Of a DNA stretch of 64,000 nt, positions 25,154-38,191 are shown one piece after another. The stretch is from Symsagittifera roscoffensis (Eukaryota > Xenacoelomorpha > Acoela > Convolutidae), in assembly GCF_963678635.1 (NCBI RefSeq), contig NC_087062.1, forward strand, positions 10,276,670 through 10,340,669. Reading direction: 5' to 3'. The notes below the pieces were generated by a model. That model was not told where the DNA came from and did not search any database. It saw nothing but the letters and a program-made list of their open reading frames with translations. Numbering within the stretch: the first letter of the stretch is position 1; every line of letters starts with the position of its first letter. The position numbers and the translations under genes were made by a program.

Positions 25154-27690
25154 CCCAACTCATTGCTTGTTAAAATCAAAAAACAACCAACCCTACTTGA
25201 TTTCAACACCGAAAAAAAACTAATTTGTCAAAGCAATTGCTTCTTTCGAAATAAGTTAGGCAAATTAAAAGAATCATTTCAATTTTTCGTTCAACCTTTT
25301 CCACCATTTTTTCAAGTTTTTTTCTTATTAGACTTTTTGGAATTTATTATCTCCATTTTTTTAAACTTTAGTACCCAATTTATTTTTTTCTATTCCCTCA
25401 CTCAGACCTAGATTTTTCTCTCCAAAACTCTTGACCACTGAATCAGGAACGACACGTAACCATAAATTTACTAAATGATACGAAGCTTACTAAGTGAAAA
25501 AGACACTTTTATTCCTTTCGTAATTTTTGTCACCTTAGTAACTACTCTAATGATAACACTTTATAAAAATACAAAGAAAGCAATTTTTGTTTTTTTTACT
25601 AGCAACAGTTTTAATGATCAGTTTTGATGGAAAATAATATAAAGAACAAAAATTAAGGTAAAACAAACACTTATACGGTAAATTTCAGAATTGCTAATCT
25701 AAACCCTAATCAGGATTCCTTACCTACTAATCGCACCCAGGACCCCAAAAAAGACCTACATCCAGTCAAAAAATCAACCTCAATCATCTACTGGTATATC
25801 ATTAGTAAAAAAAAACCCTATATCTTTGAAGAAACACCCTCATCATTATCCGAACCAATAATACCAGGCATTCGTCAAGCACCCTTAAAAGAACCACAAT
25901 ACAAACCAACATATAAAATTTGCCCCTCACTTTAACAGGATTCTAACAGAACAAGACACTTGAGCCAAAAACAAAATTTAACGACATCACGACATCAAAA
26001 TTTAAGAAATTAAAGCTTACGCCAATATTAGGGGACATAGTTTATATTTTAACCATAGAATCTCATTTGATACAAAAGGATATATCTTGCTCCCCAGAAA
26101 TTAATTCGTACAAATTGTAAAATTAGATGCACTTACACATTATGTAGCACTCAACCCTGTACTCCACTACAATGCTTATTATGCATACTCAAGATTTTAT
26201 GCAAACTGGATTTCAAAATTTGGTCTACTTGAAATCCTTATCACAGACAGAGAAACAGAGTTCATGAGCAGCCATATAATTACACTGTAACATCTCAAAG
26301 ATTTGAAACAAAAACTTGAACAGCCAATGGATAAATGGACTAGTCGAAGGCATGAACCGCTCCCTGACAGAATATCTTCGATTTATAATAAACAGAAACG
26401 ATTTTAAAAAAATTAACCGACTGTCAAGAGACATAAAACTATTCCCATTAGCATACAACTCTGAAATAACAGCAACATTCAGAATATCACCCTATGAAAT
26501 CGTTTAAGGCAAAAACCACTTAAACCTATAATGTTCACAGCAAACTCCTCAAAGATTGCACAAGAAATTTGTTAACGAATCAAAGATTCAATTTGTTATA
26601 ACTTGATGATGAATATCATTTTAATCGCCCCCAAATTTAAAATTAGCTTTTGGTACCTACACAGAAGGAAACTTAAACAGAGAACAAAAATACAATGAAA
26701 TACATCCGGAAATGGCAAAGACAAAACAAAACATCTCAATCAAAGTCATGCTTTACACCAGCATCAGCTCTCAAAATCGGAAATTTTGTATTAATTGCAA
26801 ATTTTACATTACAAGAAAAAAATCTCAAAAAGTTATAAACCATTTGTAAAATACCATATCAAAATATAGAAAAACCCATAGAAGTCACTTATGAAATGAT
26901 TTCTCTAAAAAAAAGAATTAAAATACTACACAGAAACTCGTTTTCCTTATTGTCCGAAAGAGTGCGCTCTTCGTGAACTAACACGATTAAGACACACATC
27001 CCATACAGACTGAAATTCAAAGTAATTATCAAATTTATCCCATATTATTTCACCAAAAGTTTCAGAAATCACTCCTCAACAAATCGTTTAAAAACGAAGA
27101 ACTAACACAAAATTACACGAAAAAATGTTATCATTTGAAATAGAACAAAAATCACAACAATTTCAATCATCTCGTCTCAGAAATCAACCAAGAAAAGATT
27201 ATAAAGTCTTTATTTCTCAATCTAAAATACTAAAGACAAAAGAATTCGAAAACTTTTTTCATACCCAACTCATTGCTTGTTAAAATCAAAAAACAACCAA
27301 CCCTACTTGATTTCAACACCGAAAAAAACTAATTTGACAAAGCAATTGCTTCTTTTGAAATTAGTTAGGCAAATTAAAAGAATCATTTCAATTTTTCGTT
27401 CAACCTTTTCGACAATTTTTTCAAGTTTTTTTCTTATTAGACTTTTTGGAATTTATTATCTCCATTTTTTTTAACTTTAGTACCCAATTTATTATTTTCT
27501 ATTCCCTCACTCAGACCTAGATTTTTCTCCCCAAAACTCTTGACCAGTGAATCAGGAACGACACGTAACCATAAATTTACTAAATGATACGAAGCTTACT
27601 AAGTGAAAAAGACACTTTTATTCCTTTCGTAACTTTTGTCACCTTACTAACTACTCTAATGATAACACTTTATAAAAATACAAAGAAAGC
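25154..27690 (+). repeat. 2.4-kb integrase-bearing tandem units (third block)
   Basis: Markers at 25,154 and 27,264 define a 2,110-bp unit, shortened by the deletion at 26,031, and a partial unit. Membrane ORFs lie at 25,475 and 27,584; the second is cut by the junction to segment Y. This block is the right half of the 5.66-kb duplication. Confidence 0.75.
26030..26510 (+). pseudogene. Integrase core remnant after an internal deletion
   Basis: The sequence jumps from GCCAATATTA to GGGGACATAG at 26,031, removing the part that carries the zinc-finger remnant in other units. The core segments remain: LDALTHYVALNPVLHY, FGLLEILITDRETEF, and an open 63-codon piece 26,316-26,507 starting MNSQWINGLVEGMNRSL that covers the catalytic Glu region and downstream helices. 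It is the longest intact stretch of this integrase subregion in the 2.4-kb units. Confidence 0.7.
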
Positions 27691-29967
27691 AATTTCTCAG
27701 AAAAATCTAGTTTAAAATCAACCAATCAAATCACTCAAAATTAACTCACTTTGATCAATCATATCCGCTATTATAAGCCGACTTTACTCCAACTTCAAAT
27801 AGATCTGTAACTCTTATTCCAAGACCTCCAGGTCAAAAGTAAGCAATACCTCTATATTTGACAATTTATACAATAATCATTTCAAAGTTGCAACTTTCTT
27901 TTATCAATCATTACAAAAATCATCTATATTGTCTCACTTTATACCAAAAAAATCACCGAGAGGAGAAAATACAATTAACCTAAAAACAAAATTCAAATCG
28001 ATCATCACTTAAAGCTACACTACCTCCCAAAAAACCCCTGATCATAAAAACAACAAGAATCAGAAAAGTAACACCTAAGCCCCCAATCTTCGATCAAACA
28101 AAAAAATTTTTTAAAAATTGAACCAGCCAAATAATTTTCAAATGCTGCACTCAGTTCTACATGTTCTTAAAACAATTGTTCAAAAAATTTCATCAATGTT
28201 TTCTACAAATTTCACACTTCATTTTTTTCATAAGTGATATTCTGTAAATCATGATCATAATCTTCCTGTTTTTCACTACAGAATTTTATAAATTTTTTTC
28301 TTTATTCAAACTTGCTTTTCTCTTTTCCAAAACATCGACCACCTAATCAAGTACTCAAAAATTTTTCAAAATGATACGAAACTTACTTAATAAAAAACAC
28401 AATTTAATTATTTTTGTAATTTTTCTAACTTTAATAGCTTTTCTCATTCTGATACTTTAAGAGTGTATTAAGAATGCAAAAATAGCTTTTGTACTAACAA
28501 TTGTTTTAATCATTATACTAATTGACGAGTATTAGAAGGACCATCAACTTAAATGAACATAAAAAAACAATAAGAAAACAACAAAACTTCTAACACAACC
28601 CCGACAAAACAATCCTTACCTACCAACCCACCCAAAGATCCCCAGTCAACACCTACATCTAGTCAAACAACTCAAACTCAATCATCTACTTGTATATCTT
28701 GCGTAGAAAATCCCTACACCTTTGAAGAAAGACATGCATCATTGGTAGAACCACAAACACCCGCCCATCGTTACACAGCCCTAAACGAACCATTTTACAA
28801 ACCAAGATATATCATCAACCCCTCAATAAAAAAGACCTCAACCGGAGAAAGCATCTAGGCCAAGACCAAAACCCAAAAACTACAATTGACAAACAAATAA
28901 ATCATCTAAGACGCAATAAAAACCTAACATCACCAAGAGTTCAATACAACATACCCGCATCCACAACATCAACCCCCCTGGATCTTTCCCAGAGCATAAT
29001 ACAAAACAACCCTTACCACTAAATTTAGCGTCACAGCAAAATACACCAAATATTTCATCAGATTTCTTAGCTTCTACGCCTACTTCGTTTTGAAAATCAA
29101 TTCATTCTAAAGACTCCCCCATTGGATGACCCCAACATTTTCTCAAGGCAAACCAAACCTTCTAAATTAACAAATAAAATTTTCCTCAGACAAAACCTTA
29201 TCCTTGCTAGAGACACTATCTCTCCCGTTCACACCATCGATAACAGGATTAACACTATCAACTACATTCCCCACAACTTTTCCAAATCAATTAAGCGACA
29301 GATATCGCGATTTACAAAGCACAAGTAAACCTTTACGCCTAGATTGGAAGATTGGAAGTCATTCGTAGCATCCCTCTCATTTTTGGACAACACCATGATA
29401 GTAGTTGCCTCCATATTTGGGCATTAAATAGACTACAATGTAGAAACGATATCCACGAAGATATTCAAGAACATAACATTCAAATACTTTCACAACAAAG
29501 TTTACTTCTAAAACTTGAAATAAAAGTAAAACTAAACAATTTAGTGCACCACCCATTACCATTGCCACAACCCCAGATATTACAGTTTTATCAATAACCT
29601 TTCTACTTATATGCACAAAAATAATTTCTATATACGATAGATACAAAAAAGACAATAGGCTTTATAACTTTCCACAATTCCTCTTCAGAACTATCATATA
29701 CATGTATACTTTAACTATTCTATCAATAAATTCCCTCTTACCTTTTAGTACACCTTGAACCAACGAGCTATAAAAAATTTTCACCCCGATGCAGACCACA
29801 ATATCTTCTTGACACTCATTATGACTGTGAAGATCACTAACACAAAATATTGTACAAAAATGCAATTAACTAGGTCACACAATGTAAATCTGAACGAAAA
29901 TAAATTGAATCAACAAATATAATCTCAACACTACTCATGAGCCTGCGCTCCAACTCTAACAGGTTAT
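27691..29967 (+). mobile_element. Diverged Gypsy-related segment Y, copy 2
   Basis: Near-identical to 22,321-24,597 and, unlike it, continuous with the downstream sequence from 29,968. Contains the diverged membrane ORF (28,371), the frameshifted Pro/Thr-rich region, the 68-codon piece (29,122-29,328) and hydrophobic stretches near 29,560-29,730. Confidence 0.65.
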
Positions 29968-31019
29968 AAATTCAGAGGAAAATTCTCTGAGAAGAAAGTA
30001 TATTGTTCCCAAGTTGCAAACGGAAACATAATTAGACTCGATCATGAATCCTTCTATTAGTAATATCAAAAAATTAGTACACCTTGATCCTGAAGACTGT
30101 AAAAATGATTTAAAACGTCTAAAAATTGTCACTAGCAAAACGATCGAAAACTAGTTAAGTTATACATTTTTTTAGACTCCGCACACCAAGCTCATCTTGA
30201 ACAACACCATGGTCATAATCAACTAGATGAAAAATTCCCTTTTCATGGTGCTCACAAACGCTTAACTTGAAAAAATCCACGATAAAAACTGGATATCTCA
30301 TTTTGGAATAAATAATCCCTCAAACTGCTAAGCTGACACGAAAAATTCAGGGTATCATGAAATTACAATTTTCGATTGGAAAATCCAACTAAAAAGTACA
30401 CTTAACAAGTGGTTTAGATGATGACACTATAATATATCAAGGAATCCGATTAGCTTGTGAAATTATCAAAGATATGCGGATTCCACGACGCGAACACAGA
30501 AAACCATAGTTTGGTTTTCTGAAGACACATGTACCACGTTCCAAGGTACTAAAACTAAGGCAAGAATGACAACATTTGACAAAAAAAATTACATCGAATC
30601 CATACCTTTTGGTAAACTACATCCAGATCAAAAAAGATCAAATCAAAATCAATATGAAAAAATACAAGGAATAGAATAAAACTAACACGTCTTCAATTTT
30701 ACCCTGAAACCGAATTGGCATAGAAACACCCAAAACACAATATTCAGCAATACTTGTTGAAAACGCAAAAGGTTTTGACATGAAAACAGTATAACTAATA
30801 ATTTTTATTGCCGACCCAAATCAAAAAAGTAAAGACGAAAAAACCTACATCCCGGTAACGTTTTATAAAAACAATGGAAACATTGGAGGAAAGGTTCTCC
30901 CAGAAAATCGTGATAGTAATCGACTCCAAGAATTTTCACTAGAGAATAACATATTTTGGCGCAATTCACTATAACATTCAACTTGGTATGAAACTTGACT
31001 ACACAGTTAGAAAAACTTT

Positions 31020-31640
31020 TCAAGAAATGTCACTTTCAAAACTCGAAACACTGCATCATTTATGTGAATTAGAACATAAATAAAATTTACAATCTCTCGC
31101 ATTAGCCATACCAAAACAATCCTATGCAGGATACCTCCTATCAGGTAACCGCTCTTATTTCAATGATTATGAAGGAGCCTTCTATTGTATTACATTTGCA
31201 CTAAAAAAGTCTCACCTTTCTATATATTTGAACACAAAAGATGCTACCAAGTTCAAAAAATTATCTACTATGCCATACCTTATCTACTATACCATACTTA
31301 ATGCTACTTTTAAAGAAATTTTTATCGGAAAGAATCTGCGCAAAAGTTCGCAACCCTAATATACATTTACAGTCTATAGATTTACAACAAAAATTTCACG
31401 ATCTTCTCACTAAAATGGATACGATCCAAAGACAATCAAGAGACCAAAATCTCAGAAACTCGCTGACACAGCTGGTTTTTCAGACATCTCCAACGCCACG
31501 ACTCCCTTATCTCAATCTCTCGCCTCAATGCCTCCCCTACCCAGTTTTTCATCTAGCTCACTACACATGGATTCTGATGACTCAACTCAAGCCGTTATTA
31601 AAACTAACTCTCATTTCAATAACTCCGAAGTAGACACACC
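31020..31640 (+). pseudogene. Unidentified retroelement ORF remnant, copy 1
   Basis: In one plus frame, interrupted by a stop near 31,080, the sequence reads like real protein: a Leu/Ser-rich segment, then SYAGYLLSGNRSYF, a segment with one Cys, and later a Ser/Pro-rich part. A 130-codon open piece in another frame (31,241-31,633) overlaps it. The position, far downstream of integrase homology, would suit an env-like or third ORF, but I recognise no signal peptide, cleavage site or anchor with confidence. The duplicate lies at 36,158-36,780. Confidence 0.3.
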
Positions 31641-31833
31641 CGATGTGTTTTTGGATTTCGAACCAAGACCCACTAATTTTCCCAGCCACCTTTTCATATC
31701 ATAACTCCCCATAACCCTGCCGAAAACTCTACCTCCACTTCCCCACTACCCTTAATCTTTTCTTCTTTCCAGTAATGCACCAGACGTATCCAGACCCATT
31801 ACTGATGATCAGCTTGAGCATGACTGAGACAAC

Positions 31834-32226
31834 TTGATTACTAGTCAGCAACAAATTCATAACACTAATACCTCACTTGGTATTAACCAGCTGACCAGCT
31901 GCGCCTCCACTTCCGAATCATTCCTACCATCTGTCCACCTTGCTCCCAACGGTGCACAACTTAATCTTATGGAACGCAAATGTTCAAATAACCCTCCACA
32001 ATTTCTTACAAGTCGCCCAAAACCATCTAGACTCGTTCGAAATCATCATCCACGTCATACTATTACACCGTCAATTTTAGTTGAAACTTTTCTCTTCTTC
32101 TCCCAGTACACTTACTACAATGCAGAAAACCAAGCCCAACACTCCAATAAATTGACGAATATAACCTCCGACCAATCCTTTCCTGGATTTCAAATTATAA
32201 TTTTACTAACCAATAAGTGCCATTAA
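31834..32226 (+). pseudogene. 130-codon open piece, Ser/Thr/Asn-rich
   Basis: Peptide starts MITSQQQIHNTNTSLG; no motif recognised. In the second copy a stop (TAA for the Leu codon near 36,972) shortens it to 37,107-37,364. It may be a chance ORF in low-complexity sequence. Confidence 0.2.
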
Positions 32227-32835
32227 GAAAAGACGCTGACGTAAACGAATTATGTGATAGAATAATAATTGAACTAACCAATGCACTACGCTTGAATTAG
32301 TTCACTGACATATGATTAAACCAAACACTCAACCGTTTCATTGCACAAAAAGCTAGCCGATATTTCATCAATCACTATGATCACACAGTCATCTGATATA
32401 TGGAATACTCACCGTAAGATACTGACCCTGCAGTGAATTCACTACTAACCTCAACAGTACTGGCAAGAAAATTGATCCTGACATTGATCATGCACTAACG
32501 AGCACAAAAGCTAATTAGCCATATTTTAGTAAGTTTGACCACTATGCACTGACATTCAACTTTTTACGACCAAAAGAACAAGATAATAAATTTTCATTTA
32601 ACCCGGTTGGAAGGAATTATAAAATTACTCAGACTAACCAACGCAGCTTACTAATGCCACAAAACCAACCGCATGTAAGAGAAAGTTTCATGGTACCCAA
32701 AATTTTTGAACCTCGCTCTGAAGTTTTTTTAAACTACAAGAAGCATATAAACACTAAAAGAACACACAAATCAAAACTTTTTTCAAAAAAAAGATACAAT
32801 CAAAGGACAGAAAAGACAAACAATTGATAAAAAAG

Positions 32836-32844
32836 TATAAAAAG
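32836..32844 (+). promoter_or_regulatory. TATA-box-like TATAAAAAG in the tail region
   Basis: TATAAAAAG followed about 35 bases later by GAGACTCTGC resembles a core promoter layout such as an LTR would carry. It lies in the ~280-base segment missing from the second copy at 37,788. No LTR ends could be defined around it, so a promoter role is an inference. Confidence 0.3.
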
Positions 32845-33085
32845 GTCGAACGCAAAACGAGACTCTGCTCAAAGAGACGGTAAACGTACACACTCCTCTG
32901 GCTTCGTCCACCAGAACGACGCCGCTTGAAGTCCATGAGCCCACCATGAGCTAAGATACCGAACCTCAAGTTTTACTAAGAGTATCTCTAGTGTGAGCAA
33001 CTCTTTAAAACAATAGAAAACTAATAAAACGCTTTTGCGAAAACAATTAACAACAAGCATAACTAAAATTGATATTATTATTATG

Positions 33086-33769
33086 GTACAGATATAACTA
33101 TATAATGTAATGAAGAACTTTAAAAGCAAAAAGAACGAGCAGCAAAAGGAACGAGCAGCAAAAAAAGATGAAACTCGATGACATTCTGACTCTGGAATGG
33201 CAAATTGATTGGTTTGTTGCCGTACTCACACTAACAGTATTTTAGGCATGGAGCCAGTATCGAAGCAAAGGTATCAATTGAACAAGATCAATGGCCGACT
33301 CGACATTATTATAGTACAGATATAACTATATAATGTAATGAAGAATTTTAAAATCAAAAAGAACGAGCAGCAAAAGGAACGAGCAGCAAAAAGAGATGAA
33401 ACTCGATGACATTCTGACTCTGGAATGGCAAATTGATTGGTTTGTTGCCGTACTCACACTAACAGTATTTTAGGCATGGAGCCAGTATCGAAGCAAAGGT
33501 ATCAATTGAACAAGATCAATGGCCGACTCGACATTATTATAGTACAGATATAACTATATAATGTAATGAAGAATTTTAAAAGCAAAAAGAACGAGCAGCA
33601 AAAGGAACGAGCAGCAAAAAGAGATGAAACTCGATGACATTCTGACTCTGGAATGGCAAATTGATTGGTTTGTTGCCGTACTCACACTAACAGTATTTTA
33701 GGCATGGAGCCAATATCTAAGCAAAGGTATCAATTGAACAAGATCAATGGCCGACTCGACATTGAGCTC
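33086..33769 (+). repeat. Three tandem copies of a 228-bp repeat
   Basis: GTACAGATATAACTATATAA starts at 33,086, 33,314 and 33,542, an exact 228-bp period. Each unit includes AACGAGCAGCAAAAGGAACG and a short ORF starting MKLDDILTLEWQIDWF that ends at the same TAG after 25 codons. Units differ by only a few bases. The second copy of the 5.14-kb duplication has one unit (37,972-38,190). The short ORF encodes an acidic start then a hydrophobic run; it may be a decayed N-terminus of a retroelement protein. Confidence 0.85.
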
Positions 33770-34591
33770 AAACGTACGAATCCTAGTCACTTGGCACTTC
33801 ACACAATTAACTCAAACCCTATCTTACTATTTTATGTATAGTTAAAAATACACGTTCTCTCCTTCAACTTAACGAAATCAACACATCACTATATAATTCT
33901 GCAACCTAGACCCAACCCCTCAACTCAATCACGATACGCCAGACCTACTTCAACACAAGCAACTGTACTCATTCTCTCTCTGTGAAGACGAATGCGCCAT
34001 AAAACGATCAATTGTTTCTATTCTCTCTTCACTGCTTCAAAATAACACTCCAACCATCCTTCTGAAGAATGAAACTTAGAACTTTTAAAACTTTCTAAGC
34101 CCTGGATGGGTGGAACCAGTCCAAAACAAGTGTTTTTTGTATCCTATGATGTTCTTGATAACTATCTCTGTAAAATACTTGGAACTAACCATGCATTATC
34201 CATTAAACTTACAATAATTTGTAGGGCTGAAACTATTTATAGTTTTAGCCAGAAGAGAATAAATTTAACTTAGCAAACAGTTGTTCTTACTCAGAATGGT
34301 TTTTGATTCTAAACCTCGCAAATACCCAAATACGCTAGATCTATTGAGACAAGGAGATAGAAAAAATTTAGGATTGGTATTAGACTTAGAAGTTGCACGA
34401 ATCCAGCCGGCCGAACACAAGATAGCGTGACGAACAGACGGTGTACCTTATCTGAAATTACTCTATGAGAAAGCCACCTCGGACTTCAACTCTACTTTTC
34501 TTGATTTAATGACAAGACGACTTTTATTCATTTAATTCTTAGAGAAAGGTATGCCTGGGGTCTCATTGTAGGTTTCCCGTCTTTTTTTCTC
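33770..34591. other. Non-coding element tail, copy 1
   Basis: No supported ORF. Contains an imperfect hairpin around 34,227-34,250 (GGCTGAAACTATTTATAGTTTTAGCC) and ends in a pyrimidine tract. The duplicate is 38,192-39,016. It may be LTR or untranslated sequence. Confidence 0.4.
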
Positions 34592-36157
34592 CACGAAGAT
34601 ATTCAAGAACATAACATTCAAATACTTTCACAACAAAGTTTACTTCTAAAACTTGAAATAAAAGTAAAACTAAACAATTTAGTGCACCACCCATTACCAT
34701 TGCCACAACCCCAGATATTACAGTTTTATCAATAACCTTTCTACTTATATGCACAAAAATAATTTCTATATACGATAGATACAAAAAAGACAATAGGCTT
34801 TATAACTTTCCACAATTCCTCTTCAGAACTATCATATACATGTATACTTTAACTATTCTATCAATAAATTCCCTCTTACCTTTTAGTACACCTTGAACCA
34901 ACGAGCTATAAAAAATTTTCACCCCGATGCAGACCACAATATCTTCTTGACACTCATTATGACTGTGAAGATCACCAACACAAAATATTGTACAAAAATG
35001 CAATTAACTAGGTCACACAATGTAAATCTGAACGAAAATAAATTGAATCAACAAATATAATCTCAACACTACTCATGAGCCTGCGCTCCAACTCTAACAG
35101 GTTATAAATTCAGAGGAAAATTCTCTGAGAAGAAAGTATATTGTTCCCAAGTTGCAAACGGAAACATAATTAGACTCGATCATGAATCCTTCTATTAGTA
35201 ATATCAAAAAATTAGTACACCTTGATCCTGAAGACTGTAAAAATGATTTAAAACGTCTAAAAATTGTCACTAGCAAAACGATCGAAAACTAGTTAAGTTA
35301 TACATTTTTTTAGACTCCGCACACCAAGCTCATCTTGAACAACACCATGGTCATAATCAACTAGATGAAAAATTCCCTTTTCATGGTGCTCACAAACGCT
35401 TAACTTGAAAAAATCCACGATAAAAACTGGATATCTCATTTTGGAATAAATAATCCCTCAAACTGCTAAGCTGACACGAAAAATTCAGGGTATCATGAAA
35501 TTACAATTTTCGATTGGAAAATCCAACTAAAAAGTACACTTAACAAGTGGTTTAGATGATGACACTATAATATATCAAGGAATCCGATTAGCTTGTGAAA
35601 TTATCAAAGATATGCGGATTCCACGACGCGAACACAGAAAACCATAGTTTGGTTTTCTGAAGACACATGTACCACGTTCCAAGGTACTAAAACTAAGGCA
35701 AGAATGACAACATTTGACAAAAAAAATTACATCGAATCCATACCTTTTGGTAAACTACATCCAGATCAAAAAAGATCAAATCAAAATCAATATGAAAAAA
35801 TACAAGGAATAGAATAAAACTAACACGTCTTCAATTTTACCCTGAAACCGAATTGGCATAGAAACACCCAAAACACAATATTCAGCAATACTTGTTGAAA
35901 ACGCAAAAGGTTTTGACATGAAAACAGTATAACTAATAATTTTTATTGCCGACCCAAATCAAAAAAGTAAAGACGAAAAAACCTACATCCCGGTAACGTT
36001 TTATAAAAACAATGGAAACATTGGAGGAAAGGTTCTCCCAGAAAATCGTGATAGTAATCGACTCCAAGAATTTTCACTAGAGAATAACATATTTTGGCGC
36101 AATTCACTATAACATTCAACTTGGTATGAAACTTGACTACACAGTTAGAAAAACTTT

Positions 36158-36780
36158 TCAAGAAATGTCACTTTCAAAACTCGAAACACTGCATCATTTA
36201 TGTGAATTAGAACATAAATAAAATTTACAATCTCTCGCATTAGCCATACCAAAACAATCCTATGCAGGATACCTCCTATCAGGTAACCGCTCTTATTTCA
36301 ATGATTATGAAGGAGCCTTCTATTGTATTACATTTGCACTAAAAAAGTCTCACCTTTCTATATATTTGAACACAAAAGATGCTACCAAGTTCAAAAAATT
36401 ATCTACTATGCCATACCTTATCTACTATACCATACTTAATGCTACTTTTAAAGAAATTTTTATCGGAAAGAATCTGCGCAAAAGTTCGCAACCCTAATAT
36501 ACATTTACAGTCTATAGATTTACAACAAAAATTTCACGATCTTCTCACTAAAATGGATACGATCCAAAGACAATCAAGAGACCAAAATCTCAGAAACTCG
36601 CTGACACAGCTGGTTTTTCAGACATCTCCAACGCCACGACTCCCTTATCTCAATCTCTCGCCTCAATGCCTCCCCTACCCAGTTTTTCATCTAGCTCACT
36701 ACACATGGATTCTGATGACTCAACTCAAGCCGTTATTAAAACTAACTCTCATTTCAATAACTCCGAAGTAGACACACCCG
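36158..36780 (+). pseudogene. Unidentified retroelement ORF remnant, copy 2
   Basis: Near-identical duplicate of 31,020-31,640 with the same stop. The 130-codon open piece is 36,379-36,771. Same caveats on identity. Confidence 0.3.
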
Positions 36781-38191
36781 ATGTGTTTTTGGATTTCGAA
36801 CCAAGACCCACTAATTTTCCCAGCCACCTTTTCATATCATAACTCCCCATAACCCTGCCGAAAACTCTACCTCCACTTCCCCACTACCCTTAATCTTTTC
36901 TTCTTTCCAGTAATGCACCAGACGTATCCAGACCCATTACTGATGATCAGCTTGAGCATGACTGAGACAACTTAATTACTAGTCAGCAACAAATTCATAA
37001 CACTAATACCTCACTTGGTATTAACCAGCTGACCAGCTGCGCCTCCACTTCCGAATCATTCCTACCATCTGTCCACCCTGCTCCCAACGGTGCACAACTT
37101 AATCTTATGGAACGCAAATGTTCAAATAACCCTCCACAATTTCTTACAAGTCGCCCAAAACCATCTAGACTCGTTCGAAATCATCATCCACGTCATACTA
37201 TTACACCGTCAATTTTAGTTGAAACTTTTCTCTTCTTCTCCCAGTACACTTACTACAATGCAGAAAACCAAGCCCAACACTCCAATAAATTGACGAATAT
37301 AACCTCCGACCAATCCTTTCCTGGATTTCAAATTATAATTTTACTAACCAATAAGTGCCATTAAGAAAAGACGCTGACGTAAACGAATTATGTGATAGAA
37401 TAATAATTGAACTAACCAATGCACTACGCTTGAATTAGTTCACTGACATATGATTAAACCAAACACTCAACCGTTTCATTGCACAAAAAGCTAGCCGATA
37501 TTTCATCAATCACTATGATCACACAGTCATCTGATATATGGAATACTCACCGTAAGATACTGACCCTGCAGTGAATTCACAACTAACCTCAACAGTACTG
37601 GCAAGAAAATTGATCCTGACATTGATCATGCACTAATGAGCACAAAAGCTAATAAGCCATATTTTAGTAAGTTTGACCACTATGCACTGACATTCAACTT
37701 TTTACGACCAAAAGAACAAGATAATAAATTTTCATTTAACCCGGTTGGAAGGAATTATAAAATTACTTAGACTCACCAACGCAGCTTACTGAGCCCACTG
37801 ATCCCATTGAAGTCCATGAGCCCACCATGTGCTAAGATACCGAACCTCAAGTAATACTAAGAGTATCTCTATTGTGAGCAACTCTTTAAAACAATAGAAA
37901 ACTAAGAAAACGCTTTTGCGAAAACAATTAACAACAAGCATAACTAAAATTGATATTATTATTATGGTACAGATATAACTATATAATGTAATGAAGAACT
38001 TTAAAAGCAAAAAGAACGAGCAGAAAAAGGAACGAGCAGCAAAAAAAAGATGAAACTCGATGACATTCTGACTCTGGAATGGCAAATTGATTGGTTTGTT
38101 GCCGTACTCACACTAACAGTATTTTAGGCATGGAGCCAATATCGAAGCAAAGGTATCAATTGAACAAGATCAATGGCCGACTCGACATTGA

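Larger units (their letters stand above)
18941..29967 (+). repeat. 5.66-kb direct tandem duplication (18,941-24,597 / 24,598-~29,967)
   Basis: At 24,597/24,598 segment Y is joined to CATCCGGAAATGGC, which in the first copy lies at about 18,941. From there the second copy follows the first: variants private to the 19.1-kb unit (GAAACGATTT, ACTGAAAGTAATTATC) recur at 24,790 and 24,905. The Y segment recurs at 27,690. The second copy lacks about 286 bases at 26,031, so landmarks after it are offset by 5,371 (23,751 versus 29,122). Confidence 0.8.

Noticed and set aside
33086-33769. CRISPR-like array
   Set aside because: Contiguous 228-bp units without distinct spacers, in a eukaryotic retroelement tail.
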